A program made the translations under genes and the position numbers. Under the pieces are notes generated by a model. That model made no database searches and was not told the origin of the DNA. It worked only from the letters and a program-made list of their open reading frames with translations. 9,396 nt of DNA from DATEJJ01 sp039649115. Its GTDB lineage: Bacteria > Actinomycetota > Actinomycetes > Mycobacteriales > Micromonosporaceae. Shown here in pieces: positions 1 to 6,560 of the stretch (position 1 is its first letter; every line of letters begins with the position of its first letter). The stretch is from assembly GCA_039649115.1 (NCBI GenBank), contig JBBWZQ010000404.1, positions 1-9,396 of the forward strand, given 5' to 3'.

Positions 1-2
1 CT

Positions 3-620
3 TCACGAGCCCAACGGCTGCGCCCCCAGCGACGTCAGCGTCTGGCGGAACACGTCGATCTCCGCCTGCTGGTTCTTCTTCATCATCTCCGCCACGTCCG
101 TGACCTGCTTGTCGTGTGACTCCGCCAGCAGCCCGTCGATCATGTGGATTCCCCCCAGGTGGTGCCGGAGCATCAGCTGGCAGAACAGGATGTTCAGCTG
201 CCTGCCCGTCGCCGTCTGCAGCTGTGTCAGCTCAGCGTCCGTGGCCATGCCCGGCATCAGGCCGTTGGTGAGCGTACGTTCACCGTCCGGCATCCAGGCC
301 ATCTTCGGGCGGGTACCCGTCGGCAACAGGTGCCAGTCCTTGAGCCAGGTCTGCATGACCCCGATCTCCGCCTGCTGGCCGAGCGCGATGTTGTACGCGC
401 TCGTCTTCACCTCGACGTCCGACGCCTTCGGGTACGCGATCATCGACATCTCCACCGCCTGTGCGTGGTGTGTCGACATGTCCCGCGCAAAGCCCGCCTC
501 CACCGAGTCGTCCCCCGGGGTACGCAGCGACGGCACGAGTACTCCGGCCGCGTACCCCAGGAGAAGCGCGATCACGACTGCGATGATGAGCGGGGCCCGG
601 CGGCGTAGGAAGGCCACCAC
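3..620 (-). CDS. Membrane-anchored DUF305 protein (possible metal-binding envelope protein)
   Basis: This 205-residue protein is recognised as DUF305. The short N-terminus with RRR at 6-8 is followed by one hydrophobic segment (about 10-30) and no lipobox Cys, so it is probably an uncleaved anchor with the rest outside the membrane. The family signatures are visible: MSTHHAQAVEMS (48-59), GLMPGMATDAEL (120-131) and LMLRHHLGGIHMID (149-162). The protein appears internally duplicated: each half has a His-His motif surrounded by Met and a QQAEI word (82-86 and 184-188). This fits the ferritin-like helical fold expected for the family. Some relatives, such as cyanobacterial CopM, bind copper; copper binding here is inference. 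The GTG start lies 6 bases after the upstream DUF3105 stop with only a weak GAG ribosome site, so translation is probably coupled. A second GTG one codon later is equally possible. Confidence 0.85.
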   Translation of the reverse strand: MVAFLRRRAPLIIAVVIALLLGYAAGVLVPSLRTPGDDSVEAGFARDMSTHHAQAVEMSMIAYPKASDVEVKTSAYNIALGQQAEIGVMQTWLKDWHLLPTGTRPKMAWMPDGERTLTNGLMPGMATDAELTQLQTATGRQLNILFCQLMLRHHLGGIHMIDGLLAESHDKQVTDVAEMMKKNQQAEIDVFRQTLTSLGAQPLGS

Positions 621-626
621 CGTGGC

Positions 627-1976
627 TCAGCTCGACTTGCTCGTGGCCGGGGCGGCGGTCGCGCTGGCCGGTGCGCTGGGCTTGCCGAGGTCGTACGGCG
701 TGCTGCCGGTACCGGTGACGTAGTTGCCCGTCGAGCACGGCGTATTGGCCTCCATGGCCGCGTTCTGCCGCAGGTCCCGGATGAATTCGTCGACGCGCTT
801 GTCGCTCGCGCTGCTGACCTTGAGCTGGAAGCCCCATGCCTGCAGGGAGATCGGGCTGTCCAGGTTCGGGTACGGCGACATGAGCATGAAGTCGTTGCCC
901 TGGACCTTGGACTTGAGCAGGTCCACCTGCGCCTTGGGGAGGTCCGGCTTGTACGTGATCCAGACGGCGCCGTGCTCCAGGCTGTGCACCGCGTTCTCGC
1001 TGGGGATCTGCGCGGTGTACACGTCGCCCTGGCAGCGCTGCCAGTTGGGGTTGTGATTGCCACCCACGGGTGGGTTGACCTTGTACGAGAGGGCGCCGTA
1101 CTTGTGGTCGCGGGTCAGCATCGCCGCGTCCTTCTTGCGGTAGTCCACGATCCCGGAGATGCCGTCCGCCCGCTGCTGCCAGCCGAGGCCGTTCTGGTGC
1201 ACCTCGTAGGCGCCGAAGCCGATGATGCCGGCGGCGATGAGTCCCACGATGGTGAACAGGGCGATGGGTCCCCAGTTGCGACCCTTGTTCACCTTGACCG
1301 GCGTGATGGCTGGGCGGCCGCCACCCTTGCCGGAGGGTCGGCCGGCCGCGGGACGGCCACCGCCGCCGGGCCGCCCGCCCGGTGCCGGCTTGCCGCCGGC
1401 GGCCGCCTTGCCGCGGGCACCTGGCTTGGCGCCCGCCGCAGACTTGGCAGCCGGAGCCTTCGAAGCCGCCCCGGACTTGGCAGCCGCAGCCTTGGCAGCT
1501 CCCGCGGACGAAGCCCCCGCGGACGAAGCCCGCGCGGACGAGGCCCCCGCGGACGAAGCCCCCGCGGACTTAGAAGCCGCAGACTTAGAAGCCGCGGACG
1601 CGGACTTGGAAGCCGCAGACTTCGAGGCCGCAGCCTTCGCAGCCCTTGCCGACGAGCCCCCCGCAGACTTGGCAGCCGCAGACTTGGACGCCGCGCCAGA
1701 CCGCCCCGCCGACCCGGAAGACCCGCCCGAAGGCCCAGAAGACCCACCCGATGGCCCAGAAGACCCAGAAGGCGAAGACCCGGAAGACGAAGACCCGGAA
1801 GACGAAGACCCGGAAGACCCGGATGAACCGCCAGAAGAAGAAGCTCCAGAAGAAGCTGAGGAGCCGGAAGAGCCGGAGGAGCCGGACGCGGACGTGTCGC
1901 CAGGCGTACCGCCGGCAACCGCCTTCTTCGCCGTCGGCCGGCGCTCCCCGCCGGTCTGCGGACTGCTGATACTCAT
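627..1976 (-). CDS. DUF3105 membrane protein with long Ser/Gly/Ala/Lys-rich cytoplasmic tail
   Basis: The C-terminal half matches DUF3105. With the ATG at 1976 the protein has 449 residues. It has a Ser/Gly block (about 28-90), an Ala/Ser/Lys block (94-181), a Gly/Pro/Arg/Lys block (182-231), one transmembrane helix (236-257) and the DUF3105 domain (about 265-425). A short Ala/Ser/Thr tail follows. Conserved motifs are PPVGGNHNPNW (302-312) and HSLEHGAVWITY (331-342). Their His and Glu residues could bind a metal, and Cys315 and Cys414 could form a disulfide outside the cell. Positive residues before the helix predict the tail inside and the domain outside. A GTG at 1991 would add five residues but has no ribosome site, whereas the ATG has GAGG four bases upstream. 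The gene is followed by the DUF305 gene and is divergent from argS. No molecular function is established for the family. Confidence 0.82.
   Translation of the reverse strand: MSISSPQTGGERRPTAKKAVAGGTPGDTSASGSSGSSGSSASSGASSSGGSSGSSGSSSSGSSSSGSSPSGSSGPSGGSSGPSGGSSGSAGRSGAASKSAAAKSAGGSSARAAKAAASKSAASKSASAASKSAASKSAGASSAGASSARASSAGASSAGAAKAAAAKSGAASKAPAAKSAAGAKPGARGKAAAGGKPAPGGRPGGGGRPAAGRPSGKGGGRPAITPVKVNKGRNWGPIALFTIVGLIAAGIIGFGAYEVHQNGLGWQQRADGISGIVDYRKKDAAMLTRDHKYGALSYKVNPPVGGNHNPNWQRCQGDVYTAQIPSENAVHSLEHGAVWITYKPDLPKAQVDLLKSKVQGNDFMLMSPYPNLDSPISLQAWGFQLKVSSASDKRVDEFIRDLRQNAAMEANTPCSTGNYVTGTGSTPYDLGKPSAPASATAAPATSKSS
1501..1575. repeat. 15-base tandem repeat inside the DUF3105 gene (AGASS units)
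   Basis: Four consecutive 15-base units of CCCGCGGACGAAGCC occupy 1501-1560. The third differs by two bases, and a degenerate fifth follows at 1561-1575. On the coding (minus) strand they encode the pentapeptide AGASS four times (once ARASS). The unit length is a multiple of three, so gain or loss of a unit would keep the reading frame. Confidence 0.85.
1774..1818. repeat. Three perfect 15-base repeats inside the DUF3105 gene (SSSSG units)
   Basis: The unit GAAGACCCGGAAGAC occurs three times without a mismatch. It lies in a longer stretch (about 1725-1885) where the plus strand is rich in G, A and C and nearly lacks T. On the minus strand it encodes Ser-Ser-Ser-Ser-Gly units, with many TCT serine codons that are rare in the neighbouring genes. 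Confidence 0.85.
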
Positions 1977-1980
1977 GGGG

Positions 1981-1984
1981 CCTC
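1981..1984 (-). promoter_or_regulatory. Ribosome binding site deciding the DUF3105 start
   Basis: Read on the minus strand, GAGG ends four bases before the ATG at 1976. The in-frame GTG at 1991 has no purine-rich element in front of it. The spacing is short, so this is a moderate rather than strong site. Confidence 0.45.
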
Positions 1985-2082
1985 GTCGCACTCGTATGGT
2001 CAGGGATGGGTCCCGGGGTAGGCGCGTCCCGCATTGTGACCAGCACGTCGGGTCGCCGCCAAGTCCAGGAGTGTACCCCGGA

Positions 2083-2094
2083 TAGCATTGTTCG
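2083..2094 (+). promoter_or_regulatory. Probable -10 box of a leaderless argS promoter
   Basis: TAGCAT at 2083-2088 fits the actinobacterial -10 pattern TAnnnT. Transcription would be expected to start seven bases after its last base, at 2095, which is the first base of the argS GTG codon. No ribosome binding site precedes that codon. No good -35 box is seen at the right distance, which is common at leaderless actinobacterial promoters. The promoter would drive the whole argS-lysA-hom-thrC row. Confidence 0.55.
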
Positions 2095-3753
2095 GTGACT
2101 CCCGCTCAGCTCGCCGACGCCGTACTGGCTGCCGCCGCGGCGGCTCTGACCGACCGTGGCCTGGACCTGGCCGCCCTGCCGGGGTCGACCAGCATGGAGC
2201 GACCCCGCAATCCGGAGCACGGTGACTACGCGTCGACGCTGGCGCTGCAGGTGGGCAAGAAGGTCGGGTTGCCACCCCGTGAGCTGGCCTCGGCTATCGC
2301 GGACAAGCTGACGCGGACGCCGGGGATCAAGGCCGTGGAGATCGCGGGGCCGGGCTTCCTGAACGTACGTCTGGACGCCGCGGCAGCCGGCGAGCTGGCG
2401 CGGATCGTGGTCGAGCAGGGGGACCGGTACGGGCATGGCTGGGCGTTCGCGGGACAGAAGATCAACCTTGAGTTCGTCTCGGCGAATCCGACGGGTCCCC
2501 TGCACATCGGAGCGGTGCGCTGGGCGGCGGTCGGCGACGCGCTGGCACGTTTACTGAAAGCACAGGGTGCCCAGGTCGGCACCGAGTACTACTTCAATGA
2601 CGCGGGCTCGCAGATCGACCGGTACGCGCGGTCGCTGCTGGCGGCGGCGAAGGGCGAGCCGACCCCCGAGGACGGGTACGGAGGGGAGTACATCAAGGAC
2701 ATCGCGGCCGCCGTGATCAAGAAGCGGCCCGGGGTGCTGGAGAAGCCGGAGGACGAGGCACAGGAGATCTTCCGGGTCGAGGGCATCGAACTGATGTTCG
2801 CGGAGATCAAGACATCGTTGACGGCGTTCGGCGTGCACTTCGACGTGTACTTCAACGAGAAGGAGCTGCACGACCGGGGTGAGCTGGCGGCGGCCCTGGA
2901 GCGGCTGCGCGCGCAGGGTCGGGTCTTCGAGGCGGACGGCGCGGTGTGGATACGCACGACGGACCTGGGTGACGACAAGGACCGGGTGTACGTGCGGGGC
3001 AACGGCGCCTACACCTACTACGCCGCGGACTGCGCCTACTACCTCGACAAGCGGGAGCGGGGCTTCGACCGCATCGTGATCATGCTGGGCGCCGACCACC
3101 ACGGCTACGTGGGTCGGCTGCGGGCGATGTGCGCGGCGTTCGGCGACGACCCGGACCGCAACATGGAGATCCGGATCGGCCAGATGGTCAACCTCGTCAA
3201 GAACGGGCAGCCGGTACGGATGTCCAAGCGTGCCGGCACCGGCGTCTCGATGGAAGACCTGGTGGACGCGATCGGGGTGGACGCCTCCCGCTACGCGCTG
3301 GGCCGGTACTCGGTCGACTCGCCGATCGACCTGGACCTTGACCTGTGGACGCGGCGGAGCAACGACAACCCGATCTACTACGTGCAGTACGTGGCCGCCC
3401 GCACGGCGGGCGTGTCGCGCAACGCCGCTGAGCTGGGCCTGGCGAGGGGTGAAGACTTCAACCCGGGCCTGCTGGACCACGAGAAGGAGCTGGACATGCT
3501 CAAGGCGCTGGGCGACTTCCCGGGCGTGGTGGAGACCGCCGCCGAGCTGCGCGAGCCGCACCGGGTCGCCCGCTACCTGGAGGAGCTGGCCGGCACGTAC
3601 CACCGCTTCTATGACAACTGCCGGATCCTGCCGCGCGGCGACGAGCCGGTCACCGACCTGATGCGGGCCCGGTTGTGGCTCAACGACGCCGCGCGCATCG
3701 TCATCGCCAACGGGCTGGGCCTGCTCGGCGTGTCGGCCGCGGAGAGGATGTGA
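2095..3753 (+). CDS. argS: Arginyl-tRNA synthetase
   Basis: This class I aminoacyl-tRNA synthetase joins arginine to tRNA-Arg with ATP in the cytoplasm. The 552-residue length is typical. An N-terminal Arg-tRNA-synthetase domain with NPEHGDYAST at 39-48 precedes the catalytic Rossmann domain. The HIGH signature appears as NPTGPLHIGA (131-140) and the KMSK signature as RMSKRAGTG (375-383). YYFNDAGSQIDR (165-176) and MLGADHHGYVGR (330-341) are further family motifs. The anticodon-binding DALR domain begins near NPIYYVQYVAAR (425-436). The GTG start was chosen because upstream in-frame codons soon reach a stop and because the -10 box places the transcript start there. lysA follows after 6 bases. 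The sequence is complete, with no sign of damage. Confidence 0.97.
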   Translation: MTPAQLADAVLAAAAAALTDRGLDLAALPGSTSMERPRNPEHGDYASTLALQVGKKVGLPPRELASAIADKLTRTPGIKAVEIAGPGFLNVRLDAAAAGELARIVVEQGDRYGHGWAFAGQKINLEFVSANPTGPLHIGAVRWAAVGDALARLLKAQGAQVGTEYYFNDAGSQIDRYARSLLAAAKGEPTPEDGYGGEYIKDIAAAVIKKRPGVLEKPEDEAQEIFRVEGIELMFAEIKTSLTAFGVHFDVYFNEKELHDRGELAAALERLRAQGRVFEADGAVWIRTTDLGDDKDRVYVRGNGAYTYYAADCAYYLDKRERGFDRIVIMLGADHHGYVGRLRAMCAAFGDDPDRNMEIRIGQMVNLVKNGQPVRMSKRAGTGVSMEDLVDAIGVDASRYALGRYSVDSPIDLDLDLWTRRSNDNPIYYVQYVAARTAGVSRNAAELGLARGEDFNPGLLDHEKELDMLKALGDFPGVVETAAELREPHRVARYLEELAGTYHRFYDNCRILPRGDEPVTDLMRARLWLNDAARIVIANGLGLLGVSAAERM

Positions 3754-3759
3754 GCGGCC

Positions 3760-5145
3760 GTGCGCGCGCATGAGGCGGGTGCGCTGCACGGGGACATGGG
3801 CAGCCGTGGACCCGGCTGGCTGCGTACCCCCGAAAATGTCAATGCCCTCCTGCCGCAGCTGTGGCCGCGGACGGCGGCGCGCGGCGCCGACGGGGTGCTC
3901 GCCGTCGGCGGCGTCAGCGTCCGCGACCTCGCCACAACCTTCGACACTCCGGTGTACGTGCTGGATGAGTCCGACTTCCGCTCCCGCTGCCGTGACTTCG
4001 CGGAGGGGTTCGGCGACGCGCAGATCTTCTACGCCGGCAAGGCGTTCCTCTGCAGGGCGATCGTGCGCATCCTCGCGGAGGAGGGGATGTCGCTGGACGT
4101 GTGCACCGGCGGCGAGCTGGCGGTCGCGCTGGCGGCCGGGATGCCGCCGGAGCGGATCGGCCTGCACGGCAACAACAAGTCGACCGCCGAGCTGGCCCGG
4201 GCGCTGGACGCCGGGGTGGGCCGGATCGTGCTCGACTCGTTCCAGGAGATCGAGCGGCTGACCGGGCTGGCCCGCGGGCGCGGTGTGCGACCGGGCGTGA
4301 TGGTACGGGTGACGGTGGGCGTGGAGGCGCACACCCACGAGTACATCGCCACGGCCCACGAGGACCAGAAGTTCGGCTTCTCGCTCGCGGGCGGGGCGGC
4401 CCGGGCGGCGGTGGACGCGATCCTCCGCGAGGACGTGCTGGACCTGCGTGGCCTGCACTCGCACATCGGTTCGCAGATCTTCGACACGGATGCTTTCGAG
4501 GTGGCCGCGCGGCGGGTGCTCGGGCTGCAGGCGGCGATCCGCGAGACGTACGGGCGGGAGCTGCCCGAGCTGGATCTCGGCGGCGGCTTCGGCATCGCGT
4601 ACACGAGCCAGGACGATCCGCGCACCCCGGCCGAGCTGGCCGAGGAGATCGGGCGGATCGTCAAGGAGGACTGTGACGGGCTCGGGCTCGCGGTGCCGCG
4701 CCTGTCGTTCGAGCCGGGCCGGGCGATCGTCGGGCCGGCGATGTTCACCCTGTACGAGGTCGGCACGGTCAAGGACGTCGACGGCATCCGCACGTACGTG
4801 AGCGTGGACGGCGGGATGAGCGACAACATCCGCACCGCTCTGTACGACGCCTCGTACAGCGCGACGGTGGCGGGCCGGGCGTCGCGGGCGGGTCCGCTGC
4901 TGGCCCGGGTGGTGGGCAAGCACTGCGAATCGGGGGACATCGTGGTGAAGGACGAGTTCCTGCCGGCCGACGTGGGACCCGGAGATCTTCTCGCGGTACC
5001 CGGAACGGGCGCCTATTGTCGCAGCATGGCCAGCAACTACAACCACGTGCCTCGGCCCCCCGTGGTCGCGGTACGCGACGGGCAGGCCCGGCTGATCGTG
5101 CGACGGGAGACCGAAGATGACCTCCTCGCCCTCGATGTCGGCTGA
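3760..5145 (+). CDS. lysA: Diaminopimelate decarboxylase
   Basis: This PLP enzyme decarboxylates meso-diaminopimelate to L-lysine, the last step of the pathway. The 461 residues show the group III decarboxylase layout: a TIM barrel followed by a beta domain. Visible motifs are YAGKAF (91-96) with Lys94 as the probable PLP Schiff-base residue, and DVCTGGEL (113-120). HSHIGSQIFD (233-242) and the phosphate-binding GGGFG (274-278) follow. EPGRAIVG (318-325), KHCESGD (387-393) with the catalytic Cys389, and GTGAYC (415-420) complete the set. The sequence closely follows the Mycobacterium tuberculosis LysA pattern but has about 20 extra N-terminal residues. The start is a GTG 6 bases after the argS stop; GGAGAGG lies a rather long 12 bases upstream. 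An internal ATG at 3796 is an alternative start. Expression is probably coupled to argS. Confidence 0.96.
   Translation: MRAHEAGALHGDMGSRGPGWLRTPENVNALLPQLWPRTAARGADGVLAVGGVSVRDLATTFDTPVYVLDESDFRSRCRDFAEGFGDAQIFYAGKAFLCRAIVRILAEEGMSLDVCTGGELAVALAAGMPPERIGLHGNNKSTAELARALDAGVGRIVLDSFQEIERLTGLARGRGVRPGVMVRVTVGVEAHTHEYIATAHEDQKFGFSLAGGAARAAVDAILREDVLDLRGLHSHIGSQIFDTDAFEVAARRVLGLQAAIRETYGRELPELDLGGGFGIAYTSQDDPRTPAELAEEIGRIVKEDCDGLGLAVPRLSFEPGRAIVGPAMFTLYEVGTVKDVDGIRTYVSVDGGMSDNIRTALYDASYSATVAGRASRAGPLLARVVGKHCESGDIVVKDEFLPADVGPGDLLAVPGTGAYCRSMASNYNHVPRPPVVAVRDGQARLIVRRETEDDLLALDVG
5105..5110 (+). promoter_or_regulatory. Ribosome binding site for hom inside lysA
   Basis: GGGAGA sits six bases before the ATG at 5117, within the end of lysA. 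It favours this start over the in-frame ATG at 5135, which has no comparable element. The choice gives a 29-base overlap of the two genes. Confidence 0.6.
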
Positions 5146-6442
5146 GCCGTCGCGGCGGGCCGATCCGGTCCGGGTGGCGCTGCTCGGCTGCGGCACGGTG
5201 GGCAGCGAGGTGGTGCGCCTGCTGCACGAGCAGGCCGGCGACCTGACCGCCCGGGTCGGTGCGCCGCTGCACCTCGCCGGGATCGCGGTGCGCCGGACAG
5301 GTCGGGACCGCGGTCACCTGCCGGTCGACCCAGGACTGTTCACGACCGACGCGCTCGGTCTCGTCAAGCGCGACGACGTCGACGTCGTGGTCGAGGTGGT
5401 GGGCGGCATCGAGCCGGCCCGCACCTGGCTGGTCGAGGCGCTGCGCAACGGCAGGAGCGTGGTCACCGCCAACAAGGCGCTGCTCGCCGAGGACGGCGCC
5501 AGCCTGCACGACGCGGCGGCCGAGGGCGGTGCCGACCTGTACTTCGAGGCCGCCGTCGCGGGTGCCATCCCGCTGCTGCGCCCGCTGCGCGAGTCGCTGC
5601 ACGGCGACCGCATCACCCGGGTCACCGGGATCGTCAACGGCACGACCAACTTCATCCTGTCCTCAATGGACAGTTCGGGCGCCGGGTTCGCCGAGGCGCT
5701 GGAGCAGGCGACCGCGCTCGGGTACGCGGAGGCCGACCCGACGGCCGACGTGGAGGGCTTCGACGCGGCCGCCAAGGCGGCGATCCTGGCCTCGCTGGCG
5801 TTCCACACCCGGGTGCAGGCCGGCGACGTGCACCGGGAGGGCATCACCGAGGTGAGCGCCGCCGACATGGCCAGCGCCCGGGAGATGGGCTGCACCATCA
5901 AGCTGCTCTGCCTGGCGGAGCGGGCGGACGACGCGGTGAGCGTGCGGGTGCACCCGGCGATGATCCCGCGCACCCATCCGCTGGCCGGCGTCGGGGACGC
6001 GTTCAACGCGGTGTTCGTCGAGGCGCACGCGGCCGGCCAGCTGATGTTCTACGGTCGCGGCGCGGGTGGCGCGCCGACCGCGAGCGCGGTGCTGGGCGAC
6101 CTGGTCGCGGTGGCGCGCAACCGGCTGTCCGGCACCCGGGCCGCCAGCGAGTCCAACTACGCGTCGCTGCGCATCCGGCCGATGGGCGAGGTGGCCACCC
6201 GGTACCACGTCAGCCTCGACGTCACCGACCGCGCCGGCGTGCTGGCGCAGGTCGCGAACGTCTTCGCGAAGCACGACGTGTCCATCGCGACGGTGCGGCA
6301 GTCGGGGCGCGGCCCGGACGCGACCCTGGTGATCGTCACGCACGTCGCGCCGGACGCGGCACTCGCGGCCACTGTCCAGGAACTGCGCGGTCTGGATATC
6401 GTGCGCTCGATCGCCAGCGTCCTGCGGGTCGAGGGGGAATGA
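5117..6442 (+). CDS. hom: Homoserine dehydrogenase (ACT-domain type)
   Basis: It reduces aspartate semialdehyde to homoserine with NAD(P)H, the branch point towards threonine and methionine. The length of 441 residues is normal for the monofunctional enzyme. A Rossmann nucleotide-binding domain begins with LLGCGTVG (22-29). VVEVVGGIEPAR (91-102) and VVTANKALLA (115-124, Lys120 probably catalytic) follow. The catalytic domain carries GIVNGTTNFIL (171-181) and GYAEADPTADVEGFDAAAK (202-220). The C-terminal ACT domain (about 363-441, starting YHVSLDVTDRAGVLAQVANV) is the usual site of threonine feedback control; inhibition here is inferred from the family. The gene overlaps lysA by 29 bases in another frame, indicating coupled translation, and precedes thrC by 118 bases. 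The first 17 residues are not conserved, so a start at 5135 cannot be excluded. Confidence 0.96.
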   Translation: MTSSPSMSAEPSRRADPVRVALLGCGTVGSEVVRLLHEQAGDLTARVGAPLHLAGIAVRRTGRDRGHLPVDPGLFTTDALGLVKRDDVDVVVEVVGGIEPARTWLVEALRNGRSVVTANKALLAEDGASLHDAAAEGGADLYFEAAVAGAIPLLRPLRESLHGDRITRVTGIVNGTTNFILSSMDSSGAGFAEALEQATALGYAEADPTADVEGFDAAAKAAILASLAFHTRVQAGDVHREGITEVSAADMASAREMGCTIKLLCLAERADDAVSVRVHPAMIPRTHPLAGVGDAFNAVFVEAHAAGQLMFYGRGAGGAPTASAVLGDLVAVARNRLSGTRAASESNYASLRIRPMGEVATRYHVSLDVTDRAGVLAQVANVFAKHDVSIATVRQSGRGPDATLVIVTHVAPDAALAATVQELRGLDIVRSIASVLRVEGE

Positions 6443-6560
6443 GCGCGGCGGGGCGCGGCGGCGCCTGGACCGGGGCGACACGGCCGTCACCGTGGCCGGT
6501 GGCCGCCGCCGGAGGAAGGCGGCGCGGCAAAGCGCCCCGTGGAGCGAAGGAGTAACAGCC
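6443..6560 (+). other. hom-thrC intercistronic region with short hairpins
   Basis: These 118 bases are very GC-rich and are much longer than the other gaps in this row. Two short inverted repeats are visible: CGGCC/GGCCG at 6481-6498 with an 8-base loop, and GGCGC/GCGCC at 6521-6536 with loop GGCAAA. The second ends just ahead of the thrC ribosome site. No promoter motif is seen. The hairpins may protect or partly attenuate the message, but such repeats also arise easily at this GC content. Confidence 0.35.
6546..6552 (+). promoter_or_regulatory. Strong ribosome binding site fixing the thrC start
   Basis: GAAGGAG lies eight bases before the ATG at 6561. An in-frame GTG at 6492 would add 23 Arg-rich residues unlike threonine synthase and lacks a ribosome site, so the ATG is preferred. 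Confidence 0.8.

Noticed and set aside
572..1063. Ser/Arg/Thr-rich 163-codon frame on the minus strand
   Set aside because: It is an alternative frame of the DUF3105 domain region. The real frame has the HSLEHG and GNHNPNW motifs and a membrane helix.
1495..1900. CRISPR-like or mobile-element repeat array
   Set aside because: The repeats are head-to-tail 15-base codon repeats inside a gene, without spacers, and no transposase or terminal repeats are present.
1977..1991. GTG at 1991 as the start of the DUF3105 gene
   Set aside because: It is possible but lacks a ribosome site. The ATG at 1976 has GAGG upstream and keeps every recognisable part of the protein.
1222..2085. 287-codon plus-strand frame giving a striking acidic Pro/Asp/Glu repeat protein
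   Set aside because: It is the antisense reading of the DUF3105 Ser/Gly/Ala tail repeats and extends across the divergent promoter region. The minus-strand frame carries the conserved domain and motifs.
2551..5196. 881-codon open frame on the minus strand opposite argS, lysA and the start of hom
   Set aside because: It is a mirror of strongly biased GC-rich genes. Its product is a His/Arg/Val-rich sequence without domains, while the opposite strand encodes clear enzymes.
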